Assembly (NCBI GenBank): GCA_020740775.1
Contig: JAHEWK010000014.1
Location: forward strand, 1,922,001 to 1,986,000
From: Ilyonectria destructans
Taxonomy: Eukaryota > Ascomycota > Sordariomycetes > Hypocreales > Nectriaceae
Reading direction: 5' to 3'
DNA: 64,000 nucleotides
The translations under genes were made by a program, and so were the position numbers. The notes under the pieces were generated by a model. The model did no database searches. It saw nothing but the letters and a program-made list of their open reading frames with translations, and was not told the origin of the DNA. Shown here piece after piece: positions 1 through 11,700 of the stretch; positions within the stretch are counted from its first letter, which is position 1, and each line of letters opens with the position of its first letter.

Positions 1-572
1 ACCCACTGAAGTTATGCCACAGCGGGGCTCGCTCCAGCGCCTGTCCAGTGGGCTCAGCGCTCTGCTCCAGCGGACGCTGCACCCAGCCTGCACAAAAGCG
101 TCACAAAGCCCAACGCCAACGCCAAACGCCAAAAACGCCAACGCGAGGGAGCGTGCCCCCATCGCGTCTGTCCCCGGTCACCACCAAAAGTCGCCCTCGT
201 CTTAAATACCTCCTCCACCACCTTCTGCGCCCTCGCCCACTACACACCCGCACCACGCAACCCGCTCGCACAACTTTTTTTTCCAGCCTTGGCCTCCATC
301 TTGGGCCTCTTGATTCTTTATTCGACCCGGGCTTGTTTCGAGACCAGCTACACCATTTCGAAAAGCCCTGCTGCCATCGCGTGTAAGTGTGGAAGCGAGG
401 CACGCCATTCTGGTGCGAGGGGAGGACCACAATCGACACTTTACGCGTGCTTCTCACATCCGCCTCGACACGCGACGAAGAGGACATTTCCCGTCTCCAC
501 TGGCAACTGTCCACTGGCAACTGTCCGACTCCTGCAATCACCACACACCACAACCACAACCACAACCGCACC
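1..572. other. 5' flank of the FHA gene
   Basis: No gene is supported here. The stretch is CA- and CT-rich and is probably promoter and leader of the FHA-domain gene. Long open frames cross it on both strands, but they show no domain and overlap the FHA coding sequence antisense. A GTAAGT-like donor near 379 could belong to a leader intron; I could not confirm an acceptor. Confidence 0.4.
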
Positions 573-2214
573 ATGGACTCGATATCGTCATCACCGCGCC
601 TCGGCAAGCAGGCCTCGGCCGAGCCCACGCTCCCCGCAATTCGGCAATCCCTCGCCGGATCCAAACGACCTGCTCCGACTCTGCTGCCGCCCTTTGAGCC
701 GCTCTCGTCTTCTCCTGGACTCCCTCGACCGGTCAAACGCCAAAACACGAATGCTTGCTCCGGACGCGCCCATCTCAAGTATCCCACGCCCGTGCCGACA
801 TCCAGCACCGGGATCCTCTCCAGCTCGCCGCCTCGGGCCTCCGCTCCGGAACGCGCTCCTCTGTCGGCCGTGCCCGGCGTCGAGCTTTCGGAAAATGGCG
901 AGACGCTCATCATGGGCCGCTCGTCCAACTCGTCTCACTACCAGCTCTCGGCCAACCGCCTCGTGTCCCGCGTCCACGTCAAGGCCCGCTTCATCGCCGC
1001 CGCGAACCCCTTGGAGCCCAGCAAGATGGAGATTATCTGCAACGGCTGGAACGGCATGAAGCTGCACTGCCAGGGCCGCACTTGGGAACTGTTCAAGGGT
1101 GATAGCTTCACCAGTGAGACGGAGGGTTCCGAGATCATGGTCGACGTGCAAGATGCCCGCGTGCTCCTGCAATGGCCCAAGCGAGGAGCCGACTTGTCCG
1201 ACTCCAGCTGGGACTCACCCAAGTCCCCTACACGCCCAAACGTGCTGCTCCAGTCTCCTCTCCGCCGTGCCGCTCGCATCGCGTCCCCCGAGAGCCCTAC
1301 GCCCGTCAACTCCAGCTCCCGCCGCCTGCAGGCCCTTCTCCCCGGCCACCGAGATGGCATCGACATCTACGAGGACGAACCCGAACTCCCAGCACCCAAG
1401 CGCGAGATTGTCGACGTCAACATCAGCATGCGGACCGAGGCCACGGCCAGCTTCACGAGCGAGCCCGACGTGGAACAACACGACCCCGACGAGGAAAACG
1501 ACCCCATTGTGCACTCCTTTGGTCCCTTTGGCGCCGACATCTCGTGCCGGCTGGCTTCGATAACAACAAAGTCTCCCAAGGTGTTCAAGGGCATCAAGCG
1601 ACCCAACCCGCTCGTCAGCGCCTTGGCTTCGGACCTGTTTGCTCCTCGCTACATTCCCTCAAATCCTTGTTCTCCCAAGAAGCAATCCTTCGATTTCGAG
1701 CGTCCTGCATCTCCCATGAAAGAGCCCGTCGAGTTGGATTCTCCCCTCTCCTCACCGCCCAGACTGCGAACACCCACCCCCGAGCTCACTGCCGAGCCCA
1801 TCGAAATCAACCCTGCTGTTGTAAACCACGTCGTCAACCAGCTTGCCTTTTCACGGCTTTCCTCCACACCTCTATCCACCATTATGCAGAACCTGCCCGC
1901 CGAGGAGAAAAAGGGCCTGACCAAGACTATCCTCCGGGACTCTATCGAGGCCACATCATGCATTGGCGTCATCGAACGCCAGGGCAAGGACGCTGCTGGC
2001 AAGCTCCTCGAGAGCGAATACTACTACGTGCCAGAGCGTGACGATGACCAAGAACGACGTGCAGCCGTCGATGGCCTTCGAAAGCCCAGTCTAAGAGCAT
2101 GCAGAAAGCAACACAAGGTATGCATCCACCTGCAAGAAGCATCCACTGCAAGAAGCCGAGAACCCGACTAACATGACGCAGCAATATTACTGGAAGCGCC
2201 CCAAGGCTCTCTAA
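573..2214 (+). CDS. FHA-domain protein, Tos4/Plm2-like
   Basis: Two exons (573-2117, 2182-2214) give 525 aa. The 64-nt intron has a GTATGC donor, a CTAAC branch site and a GCAG acceptor. Splicing replaces a run-on tail with the ending KQYYWKRPKAL. The start ATG lies in a CACCATGG context. Residues about 105-195 form a forkhead-associated domain: GRSSNSSHYQ, then SRVHVKA, then an NGWNG turn, matching the Arg, Ser and His that bind phosphothreonine. The rest is rich in Ser-Pro and Thr-Pro sites and looks disordered. Yeast Tos4 and Plm2 are FHA proteins bound to chromatin that act in G1/S and DNA-damage transcription. A nuclear phospho-reader role is inferred from this layout; orthology was not tested. 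Confidence 0.75.
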
Positions 2215-3149
2215 TCACCCAACGTACATATGACTCGCAGATGGATGGTGGACTTTTGTTATACCCAGGTTTCTTTTATTGTTACATACTACGACCAATC
2301 CACCTCCCACGAGATTTGCGGTTGCCTGCATAGCTGAGGCGTCTTTTGTTTTCACTTTCTGGAGGAGTTGGAGCGCATTTTCTCAAGGGTCCAAGGGATG
2401 GAGATCAATTAGATCTGGGAGGATGTTTTCCTTGAAAGGGCATTTCATGGCGATTCGGGTCGGGACTTGTAGGAGGGCGGATGTCAGGCATGACGCAGGA
2501 GTAGAGGAGCAATGAATTGTTACCAATCAGACAAGTCGAGAAGCTGAATTTGTTACCAATCAGACAGGTCGAGAAGCTGAATGTATTGAGACATGATCTC
2601 ATCATCTCATGATACGGAGTCGTGAAGATCCCGATGATCGGACACCGGCGAGTAGCACGAGCCACCAATCAAGCCAGCCTCACGCGTTCGTCTCATTCCA
2701 GCCAGCGCCATCACCCCATCACGCAACAGCGGAAACCGCACCGCAGTGCAGTTGCGGCTAGCCCCCATCACGAGTCCCTCGCCGCGGACCAAACAAACAC
2801 AAGCCGGCCGCATCATCCCCTCCATCATGACTAACCCAGTCCGATGTGCGAGCCTTCTCCGATCTCCCCCGCTCGATGACATTCACATTGCGATGCGGTG
2901 GTGGCAACCGACGCCACGGTGATTGGGCGTGGGCTGATGCTAAGTTGGATGTGCATGGGACTCGGATGGAGGGAGAGGGAGTTTAAATGGGATCAAAGGT
3001 CCCTGGAGGAGGGGAAGTTGTCCACGTTCGACAATGCACCAACGCTCAACGCACTAAAGTAAGTCATCGATGAAGCATCGCGAGAATGTCTCGCTGATTG
3101 ATAGCACAAGCAAACCATCAATTCACCACCAACAAACATCACAAACACC
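2215..3149. other. Intergenic region with a short tandem duplication
   Basis: No supported gene. The first part is probably the 3' UTR of the FHA gene. A 33-bp tandem duplication is listed separately. The last 200 bases, with AC-rich leader sequence, are probably the promoter of the small gene at 3150. Confidence 0.4.
2517..2582. repeat. 33-bp direct tandem duplication
   Basis: Two adjacent 33-bp copies (2517-2549 and 2550-2582), each starting TTGTTACCAATCAGACA, differ at one base (ACAAGTC versus ACAGGTC). They are noncoding. The near identity suggests a recent local duplication, probably by slippage. Confidence 0.85.
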
Positions 3150-3434
3150 ATGACCAACACCACACCAATAACCACCACCTCCACCATGTCGACAAACCTC
3201 GCCCAAGAACCCCAGTCCTGCGACTCCAGCTCCCCTCCCGTGTCCCCATCCCTCACCCGCCGCATGAGCGCCCACGCTGAAGCCGACGCCGCGCGCGCCA
3301 TCAGCCACACCAACAACTGGACGCCCGTGTTCGAGCACTGCCACAAGTGGAACAGCGAGGACCGGAAACACGCCATGCACATGGTTAATATTGGCGCCGT
3401 CAAGACCGGCCCTGGCTTTACGGAGCGACCTTGA
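3150..3434 (+). CDS. Small hypothetical protein, 94 aa
   Basis: An uninterrupted 94-codon frame starting CACCATGACC; a second in-frame ATG in the same CACCATG context lies at 3186 and could be the true start. The first third is a Thr/Ser/Pro-rich tail. The C-terminal half looks folded and protein-like: RRMSAHAEADAARAI, then NNWTPVFEH and GAVKTGPGFTERP. No signal peptide or membrane segment is visible. The shape, a low-complexity start followed by a compact end closing in GPGFTER, resembles small conserved hypothetical proteins of Sordariomycetes, but I do not know a function. Confidence 0.55.
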   Translation: MTNTTPITTTSTMSTNLAQEPQSCDSSSPPVSPSLTRRMSAHAEADAARAISHTNNWTPVFEHCHKWNSEDRKHAMHMVNIGAVKTGPGFTERP

Positions 3435-3730
3435 TCGGAGTGGGCGGGATGGACGCGCTGGAGACGCGTGAGGGGACGTTATGAGGAACAAAATGAACAG
3501 GGCATCAGCCAGCCAATGGCGGGTCCAATGACTGTGTTCAACACAGATTGAACTGTACACTATGGAACACGGGACGTCAAAAGAATGGATTGTATTGTAA
3601 CAGTGGTAGCTATATTGTACCAGGTATCTTTACTCCAACGCTCCAGAGTCAAGGAAATAAAGCAACTTAATCATCGCTGTCCGTGTGCCAATCTGATGCT
3701 TCTCGGTAACAAATGGAATCCTTCTCCAAT

Positions 3731-6700
3731 CTAAAGCCCCTTCGGCTTTGGTTCGTCTCTGTTGGCCCTGTTGGCCCCGTTGGCCCCTTTGGTACTGAAA
3801 TACTCTCCAAACACAGCAACGGCATAGGCAGAACCTGCAAGCCCTGCTGTCCCAAGAATCACCTTCCTCCCAAGTCTTCGCCTCCGTCCTTTGACCGGGG
3901 CCTGTTCGGGGATGGACTCATTGACGACAGGGTTAGGTGGTGCCGGCTTGGCCGCTGACTCCGTCGCATCGTAGTTGACAAACCCAGTAGGACTAGCAAA
4001 AGTTCCAATTGCAGACTTTCCCATCATGTCAATGGGGTTGATTCGTGGAGAAAAGATGGGCTTGTCATCGCCTTGTCGGACTTTGCGAAAGATGAGAACG
4101 TCTCCACTACCCGATACAATGTCGTACCCTTGCGACTGGAGAGACTCGAAATAAGGCAGAAACTTGGACGGGCTTGTCAATCGTAGCAAGACATCGGAAA
4201 GAGTAGAGGTAGAATCATCATTCATCGTTGTAGTGGCGTCGGCAATGCTCATTGTGTGGGATGAGGCATCGTAGGCGAGAATCTTGTACGATGCTGCCAA
4301 GTCGGCCGCGGCCTTTGCGTAGTGTTTCTCGACGGTTGGCAACGTCTCCTGCCCACACTCTTCCGCAAATGACGTCTGAAGGCCTTGGGGTTCTTGCGAA
4401 TAAGGATCCTTAATCTCTTTGTCGATTTTCGCCCAGTAGCGATCAATGGCTGGTTGGATCTTGTGGTCGTCGATTGGGAAACTTTCGTCCATGGAGCTGA
4501 CCTCGACACTGTCGTGATTAGCCTGCGAGTGGTCCTTGGGAACCAATGTGGACGAGCTTTTTGTCCAAGAAGTTGCAAACTCCTCGGGGAAATCTCGTGC
4601 GTAGTTGCCAGTCAGATTGGGCTCCAAGATACCTTGCTCGGGTTCATCCTGGCTCTCTTGGACCCGGCGCATGGTCGTGGCACGAATTTCCTGGGCCGTC
4701 AGGTCATCGACCTCACTGTCGAGATTGGTTCTGTGGTGAAAAGGATAAGTAACTGATGGTCCAATCCTGGTATCTTGGGGACCTGCCTTGGAATCGAAAT
4801 CTTTGAGACCACGAGCGACAGCGTCTGGAATGAAAGCGGGCTTGCCATCCGGCTCATTGTGACGGATGGCTGAATACCTATCCAGGTCCTTGTAGGCCTT
4901 TGTAGCTTCCTCTGGATGCATTGGGTACGGAGTGTCGACAGAGTCAAAGGCCGATGGGCTGTACTTGTCCAAATCCTCATAGTTCTTGGTCAGCTCCTCG
5001 GGATGTTGGGCTTCAACACTGGCAGAGTACTCGGAAAGGTCCTTGTAGTCCTTTGATGCCTGCTCTGGGTGGACGCGGTCTGGCCCATTGTTCTCATACG
5101 CAGCGTACTTGCCAAGATCCTCATAGTTCTTCGAGGCCTCCTTGGGGTGAACTCGAGTGTTGGGAGCACTGTCAAAGTGATGATAGGCAGGCAAATCCTT
5201 GTATTCCTTGGAAGCATCCTCGGGATGGATCCGGGAAACCTCAGGTTCCAAATCACGCGCGGCATACAACGGAACATCATGGTACTCTTTGGATTTCTCC
5301 TCGGGAGTCAATCTTCGCAGACCGTCGGGTTCATTCCACTTGACCTGACCATACAGATGCAAGTCATTGTAGTTCTTGGACGCCTCCTCAGGCGTCAGCT
5401 TTCGGAGGCCATCTGGCTCATTCCAACGGACCGGCCCATACTGGTCCAAGTCTTTGTACTCGCTGGCCGGATCATGCACAGGTGCGTCGACCTTGTTGGG
5501 AAGAACTTCTCCCTTGACAGTAGTATCCATCTGCGCATCCTCATGGGCTTGGAGGGTAGACTTTTTGGCAACAAACGGGGTATTGTAAGTGTCAAGATCC
5601 TCGTAGTTCTTGGACAGTTCCTCGGGTGTCAAGCGACGGAGACCATCTGGCTCGCTCCATCGCACGGCATCATACTTGTTGAGGTCCTTGTAGTCCTTTG
5701 ACAGCTCCTCAGGAGTTAGTTTCCTCAAGCCATCAGGCTCGTTCCAATGCACAGCCCCGTATTGATTGAGGTCGTCGTAGTTCTTGGACAGCTCTTCTTG
5801 GGTTTGCATTCGTAGACCATCCGGTTCGTTCCAACGCACGGCGTCATACTTGTGGAGATCATCGTAATTCTTGGACAATTCTTCGTCGGTTTTCTTCTGC
5901 AATCCATCTGGTTCGTTCCAACGCACAGCGCCGTACTTGCCAAGGTCGCCGTAATTCTTGGACAATTCCTCTTCTGTCGGCTTCTGCAATCCATCCGGCT
6001 CGTTCCATTCCACCGGCTTGTACTTGTCCAAGTCGCCATAGGATTTAGACTGTTCCTCCGGAGTCAGCTTACGCTCGGTGTCTGAGTTGTCAATCTTGGT
6101 CGAGTATTTGTCGAGGTCATTGTACTGCTTGGAAGCCTCCTCTGGGGTAATCTTTCGCAGGCCATCAGGCTCGTTCCAACGAACCGCCTCGTACTCGTCT
6201 TGGTCTTCGTAGCGAGCCTTGATTGGCTGCGGAGTGGAAGTATCCTTGACGGGTACATACTTGTCGAGGTCGTCGTATTTCGGGGCAGATTTGACTGGTT
6301 CGCTAGATGAGAACTCTGTTGGCCTGTACCCGTCGAGGTCGTTGTACATTGGAGTAGGGGTAGACTTGGAAACTCTGCGGTTGGTGATGGGGTCGATATA
6401 GGTCTCTGTTTCCGCAGCGCCTTTCAAGTCTTTGGGGGTGATTGACCTGGACTCTCGTTGTGACTCCAGATAACTTCGAATGTTGTGTAGAGGAGACCAC
6501 ATGTCATAATCGTAGCTGAGAGGCTTATCGCCTCGAATCAAGTGATCGATTGCACCTCGTTCCACATCCTCAATGTTCTTGCCAGGGCGAGTACCTGAAA
6601 ACTCATCCGACCAAGACTTGATCTCGTCGACGTTGACGTATTTCTTGTCGGTAGGCTCAGTGGCTCGTGCAAAGGCGGCCATGGCCTTCTTGATGGTCTT

Positions 6701-6931
6701 GTTGGCATCCTTGTCCCATGAAAGTTTGCGATTTAGCGACTCCATGTACTGATATCGGGCGCGATGGCGTCTGCGACCGTGTGAGCCGGAGCCGACGGAC
6801 AATGACCAGGCGCCAAAGCAAAGCTGTCGCGTTTGGAGGCCACATCTCAGCAAGGCTGTGGAAGGTGAGAGCGACGTGCCCGCACTGGACTGGAGGATCG
6901 TCGCCCGCGAGGTGTGAGTAGTCGACAACAT
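3731..6931 (-). CDS. Mitochondrial-type protein with about 18 NYxDLxxY repeats
   Basis: Single coding exon of 1,066 aa. I start at the ATG at 6931 because the upstream in-frame part crosses an apparent leader intron (donor GTAAGC at 7061; TAG acceptor near 6957, alternatively 6951). The first 60 residues are rich in Arg and Ser and almost free of acidic residues, like a mitochondrial presequence. Bases about 6350-4845 encode some 18 units of 22-30 residues built as NY.DL..Y..VRWNEPDG followed by LTPEELSK; later units lose the WNEPDG half. Near the C-terminus a basic RRRRLGRK precedes a single hydrophobic Gly/Ala helix. I infer an inner-membrane-anchored mitochondrial protein. No enzymatic domain is visible and I cannot name a function. 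Confidence 0.8.
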   Translation of the reverse strand: MLSTTHTSRATILQSSAGTSLSPSTALLRCGLQTRQLCFGAWSLSVGSGSHGRRRHRARYQYMESLNRKLSWDKDANKTIKKAMAAFARATEPTDKKYVNVDEIKSWSDEFSGTRPGKNIEDVERGAIDHLIRGDKPLSYDYDMWSPLHNIRSYLESQRESRSITPKDLKGAAETETYIDPITNRRVSKSTPTPMYNDLDGYRPTEFSSSEPVKSAPKYDDLDKYVPVKDTSTPQPIKARYEDQDEYEAVRWNEPDGLRKITPEEASKQYNDLDKYSTKIDNSDTERKLTPEEQSKSYGDLDKYKPVEWNEPDGLQKPTEEELSKNYGDLGKYGAVRWNEPDGLQKKTDEELSKNYDDLHKYDAVRWNEPDGLRMQTQEELSKNYDDLNQYGAVHWNEPDGLRKLTPEELSKDYKDLNKYDAVRWSEPDGLRRLTPEELSKNYEDLDTYNTPFVAKKSTLQAHEDAQMDTTVKGEVLPNKVDAPVHDPASEYKDLDQYGPVRWNEPDGLRKLTPEEASKNYNDLHLYGQVKWNEPDGLRRLTPEEKSKEYHDVPLYAARDLEPEVSRIHPEDASKEYKDLPAYHHFDSAPNTRVHPKEASKNYEDLGKYAAYENNGPDRVHPEQASKDYKDLSEYSASVEAQHPEELTKNYEDLDKYSPSAFDSVDTPYPMHPEEATKAYKDLDRYSAIRHNEPDGKPAFIPDAVARGLKDFDSKAGPQDTRIGPSVTYPFHHRTNLDSEVDDLTAQEIRATTMRRVQESQDEPEQGILEPNLTGNYARDFPEEFATSWTKSSSTLVPKDHSQANHDSVEVSSMDESFPIDDHKIQPAIDRYWAKIDKEIKDPYSQEPQGLQTSFAEECGQETLPTVEKHYAKAAADLAASYKILAYDASSHTMSIADATTTMNDDSTSTLSDVLLRLTSPSKFLPYFESLQSQGYDIVSGSGDVLIFRKVRQGDDKPIFSPRINPIDMMGKSAIGTFASPTGFVNYDATESAAKPAPPNPVVNESIPEQAPVKGRRRRLGRKVILGTAGLAGSAYAVAVFGEYFSTKGANGANRANRDEPKPKGL
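4845..6350 (-). repeat. Intragenic repeat array coding for NYxDLxxY units
   Basis: About 18 consecutive coding units inside the mitochondrial-type gene. The central six or seven contain WNEPDGL almost unchanged and a TPEELSK linker. One unit, around 5480-5600, is interrupted by a roughly 25-residue non-repeat insertion. Units near both ends have drifted, so the array appears to expand from its centre. Confidence 0.85.
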
Positions 6932-8720
6932 GATGGTACGGAGGTGTTGCCTAATTCTAGATTCCATATTAGCAAGGGTCAATTAAGAACTGTTGGAGGG
7001 AATGCTGCATCTCGAGGCAGGACAAATCGGAGGATGTCTCGACCAAGTGAGGGGAGCTTACCAGACGAGCGTTGTGCGCAGCCGAGAAGCTGCGGATGAA
7101 TGCGACTAACACGATGGTGGAAGCAGAGGATCAACGTCTCGGGGCGCAAAGAAAGATGATACGGCTGGAGGCTTATGGAAGCTGAGAAGAGTGAAATGGA
7201 TGGAGAGATGGGAATAATGCGGAAGAATGAAGCGGAAGAAGCAAGTAGAAGTAGGTGCGAGACCTGACGACGACGAGGTACTGGGAACGGCCTGAGGTTC
7301 GTGGCCGAGCCGGGGAGTGGGGACCTCCACTGAGCTGCGCTTGGGGGACTGCTGGAGTGAGACGCCTGCGGGATTGGGGGGCGTTCTAGGCTCGTTTGGG
7401 GCTTTGGGGGCCACTGAGGGGGGTGGTACAGGGGCCCAGTGGTGGTTTTGGGGCTGACGACCACTGAGAGTTTGCGGGGTAGAGGGGCGGAAGGGCCACG
7501 GGGAACCTCTCTGCGTCAGTGCAGCTCCCTGGAGGGAGGATGCAGCCACTGACGTACGCTGCTCATGCGACAGTTCAACAGGGAGACGATGCAGCGACGG
7601 AATGCCTCTGACTGGGACAGGAACACTTTGAGTGGCCTCGGCACACATGCCCGAGCAGTCGCGCCAATCAGGTCTGTCAGCAATACATTTGCTGGTCAGG
7701 GTAACATGTGCATGTATTGCAACCCGAAACGGTAGGTCCGCAGCTGGTGGCGTGGCACTCACAATCATGGCTTGTCACGTGGCTTGCCTCGTCGACAGCG
7801 GAAGTGCCACTTTTAGATTCGACCAAGCTGCTTGACGTCGTATCACGATACTGTGATGTACGGAATGGGAGGTCGGGGTTGACATCCGCTGGACCAGACC
7901 AACCTCGGGTGGGGGGAGGTAGCCAACCGAGGACTGGATTTATGGCGTGGTTAACGCGGATCACTGAGACAAACACAGGGCTTCGTTTCCAGCGGGCGGG
8001 CTGAATGCTATCTATTAGCCCCGCCAGCCAGGATAAATGCGGCAGTGCGGCTGCGCTGCTTTGGGGCTCTCGGTGAGTGGTAGTTGACGCGCAAAGTGAC
8101 CAGGCCGTCCCCGGCCGTCCCGAAGCCCTCCAATCCGGACGTTATCCTCTGCCCAGCGCTGTGACTCTCTGCATTCAGAAGGAGGTACAGGGGACCCATA
8201 TCCTGGCGAACCTTGGACTTTGGTGACGGGATGTTCTGGACTGACTGTGGAGTCCCGGCGGCTGGCAAGCTGAGGTGGTCCTCAACCAGGCATTCATCAT
8301 TGAGAGTCAGGATGCGGCGGTTGGGATTGGATTGGATCGGCGTGAGTCAAGTCGGCCAGGGCGTGTCCACACTCCACAGTGAGGCATTGCTGTTGTCACA
8401 AACGATGAATTCCCATGATAAAAGACGTTGAATTAAATACACTCTTACCATTTCGTATACTCTTTCATATCTTCCCAAACATTCCTCCAACGCTCCTTCC
8501 TCGCGCGTCGCGTGTCCGGATGAGGCTCCGACTCCATACCCCGCTCCCGCCTCATTCTTGCCAAGAGCGGCTAGGTCCGTGCTTCATGTGACATCACTCG
8601 TGCCCCTCCGAGCATTTTCTCATCCCTCACCAAAGCCAGAGTAACAAGCGCTGCAATAAGCGCATCACGCCCACGCGCCTACGCCCGCCGCCTCGCTTCA
8701 CACACGCCCCCGACAGGATC
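6932..8720. other. Divergent promoter region, with a leader intron
   Basis: This separates the mitochondrial repeat gene (minus) from listerin (plus). A probable leader intron of the minus gene runs from 7061 to about 6957 (GTAAGC donor, GCTAAT branch-like site, TAG acceptor). A 220-codon open frame on the minus strand at 7106-7768 has no domain and Pro/Ser-biased composition; I do not call it. The last 250 bases before 8721 are CT-rich, as in fungal promoters. Confidence 0.5.
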
Positions 8721-11700
8721 ATGAAGCGGGCTCAGGGCAAACCCGCCGCCCGGGGCTTCGATACCGGTGCCCGCTCCGGATTTGGAGGGTTTGGTGGGTT
8801 CGGCGCCGCTGCAAGCGGCAGCTCGCTGTCGTACCTCGCCGAGCCTCCCTCGTTTGCCGCCGTCTCGGACCCCAATGTCGTCGTCTCTCTGAAGAACATC
8901 TTGAAGAAGGATAGCACTACCAAGTCCAAGGGGCTGGAGGACTTGCTGGCCCATGTTCTGGCTAACCCCCATGACAAGGATGGTGGGGTTGAGGAGGCCG
9001 TCCTCGAGGTTTGGGTAAGTGAACCGTCAAACTGTTGATGGAGCTAATATCTTGTAGGTTCAAGTATACCCCCGAACATCGATCGACAACTCTCGTCGAG
9101 TCCGCGAACTTTCCCACAACCTCCAGTTCGAGCTCATGAAGTCGGCCCGCAAACGATTTGAACGTCACATTCCAAAAATTGTCGCTGCTTGGCTCGCCGG
9201 TCTCTTTGATCGAGACCGGATTGTTTCCAGAGCTGCTAGCGATGGCCTTACTTCTTTTCTTACAACTCCCGAAAAGATCTCGGCGTTCTGGAACAAGTGC
9301 CAACCCCAAATCCTCGACTACGCGATCGATGCCATACAGGAGACACAAGACACCCTCAGCGATGAACGATCAACGACCGCGGAGGATTCAGAGGCAAAAT
9401 ACTACCGAGTGGTCACGGCTAGTTTGTCTCTGGTTCTTGGTCTACTCCAGAGAGTCGAACCTGCCAGCCTTGAAAAGTTTCGATCCCGATACGATGACTA
9501 CTTTGCCGAGGAAAGTGTCTGGAAAACAATCACCTTCAATGACTCCAGCGTGAGAAAGACTTCCTGCCAGTTGCTCTTTGCCACCATTGATCGAAAGTTG
9601 CCGTACGCCGAGTCCAGCAAGGTCAAGCAGGCATTTATTACCGGCGGCCTCAAGACCAACCAAGCAAGTTCTGCCCTCGAATATGTTCGTGCATTAACAA
9701 AGATGACACAATCATACCCCGACGTCTGGTCCTCGTCCAAGTCACCGAGTGATCCTAAATCGCCACTCTCTCGACTTATGGCCTTTATCGCCAAGGGATC
9801 GCAAGGTAGTCAGCCAAGGTTCTGGGAATATCTGGACCAGCTGCTTTCCATCTTGCCTGCCGATCAACTAACACCCGAGGTTGCTTCCCGTCTGTTGGCT
9901 TCGCTCAAGTCTGGCATTACAAATCGAGAAGAGCCTCGGACAAACACCTCTCCGGCATGGAAATGCTACATCGATACGGCGAAGCGCTTACTAGGTGCCC
10001 TTCCTGTCGACAATCAGCTACCGTTTGTCCAGGAGCACCTTTTTCCTCTCATCGAACAGTTCCTCTTTTCCGTTTCAGAAAAGACGGCCGCCATCCCTCT
10101 TGGACCAAATGCGATATCCGTGCTTGTCGAAGCCTACATTGCCACTGTCCAGTCGTCACCTCCGGTCGTTTCGGCATCGGCCGAGGAGTGGAATCGCCTG
10201 GCTAGCGTGTTTTGTGCCAAGATTTCGGGGTCCCTTCCTGAAGTCTCTCGGGAATACCATCAGTCTCAGGAAAAGATTGCTGAGGAAGGCCGGCGCTGGT
10301 TCAGCCTTGTGGGCCAGATTGAAGACAAAATCACCGCCTTGGATCTTCCCGACCACGGAGCCGCACCTTCAAACGTCGTGATTTCTCAAAGCATCGCCCT
10401 CTTGGAAAGTCGCAACATGAAGCCGTACGGCGCCGCTCGAATTCTCGAGTATGCTCTAAGTACCGCTCCCCGCTTGTTTGTCGGCGGTGCAGAGAAACGA
10501 GTGTCTAGCTTTCTCCTCTCGCTCACTGAAGGGGATACGGCCAAGGCTGTAGCCTCTCCGTCGTCTCGGTATCTTCTTTCTTGCATCCACCTCCTTGGAG
10601 CCGTCTCGGACGAGCTCGCCACTGTCTGGACTTCGTGGGTCAAGGCTATTTTGGAGCTTCCCTCTGGATCCGCCCGTGACTCTGCACTTGCGTCTCTCAT
10701 CTCCCGAGACAGCGGATCAGCTCTCGCACAAAAAGATAAAGAATTGCAGGATCACATCGTTGCTCAGTCAGTTGCTCTGGCCAGGGGTGATGCAGGTTCT
10801 TGGGAGGTGCTTGAAGCGGCTGTTACCTATCAAAGCCTCACGGACGACAGTTACCGACATCTCGTGCAACAGCTTGTCACCATCCTCGAGAAGGAGCCCC
10901 AGCATACCGAGCCTACATTGAGAGCTCTCGAAATTACCGCCAAAGGCAGACCCGACCTCTTCTCACAGGACGAGGACATCCACACCACCCTAGTTGCCCA
11001 ATTGTTGAGTCTCTCCGAGATTAACAACCCTACCATATCCTCCAAGGCCACAGCTGTTCGCTCCTTGCTTGACAGTCATGGCGATGGAAAGTTGCCCGTT
11101 GTCAGCATCATTCAATCGAACCTCGAAAGCGCTGGGCCACAGTCTTTGGAGTAAGTATCCCTCTCACATGCCCACATCTGCTAACCAATCAGTATCGAGA
11201 CACTCGTTCTCCAAGCACAAAGCGCTGCAGCCGATACTCCCTTGGAGGAACTATTCCCCAGCACCAACGTCTGGATGACAGAGCTTACACCTTTCTTGGA
11301 GCAACCTGTCAACCCATCGCTAACAATCACCAACAACCTCGGCGGTGCCGCTGCACTTGCAGAGGTTCCCGAAGCCGCCCCAGTTCGAGTGCCCCGGGAC
11401 AGAAAAGGTCGTTCCATTCCCATGAGAATGGCCCTTTACGTCTGTCAGCTTTCAGAGTCGAAACTTTTGCTCTCGCAACTACCAAAGCCATTCCAAGTAG
11501 AACTTCTCTATCTGCAATGTCTGACTGTCCAACTCGTTTCGGATCAGATCACTTGCATGGAAGAAAATCGACTTTGGAAGACGGTAGGACACTCCGAGGC
11601 CAGTTCCCAAGCAGAGGGCTTCGTCTCTTCGATGCGCAACGTTCTAAGTACCTTGACCTCGGAGGTGAAGACCTGGGACGACTCTGTGGTTCACGACCTC

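Noticed and set aside
101..928. Minus-strand open frame of 275 codons
   Set aside because: It lies antisense to the FHA gene, has no domain, and its composition mirrors the GC-rich coding strand.
7106..7768. Minus-strand open frame of 220 codons
   Set aside because: Pro/Ser-rich text without domain, overlapping the leader and promoter of the mitochondrial repeat gene; no splice or homology support.
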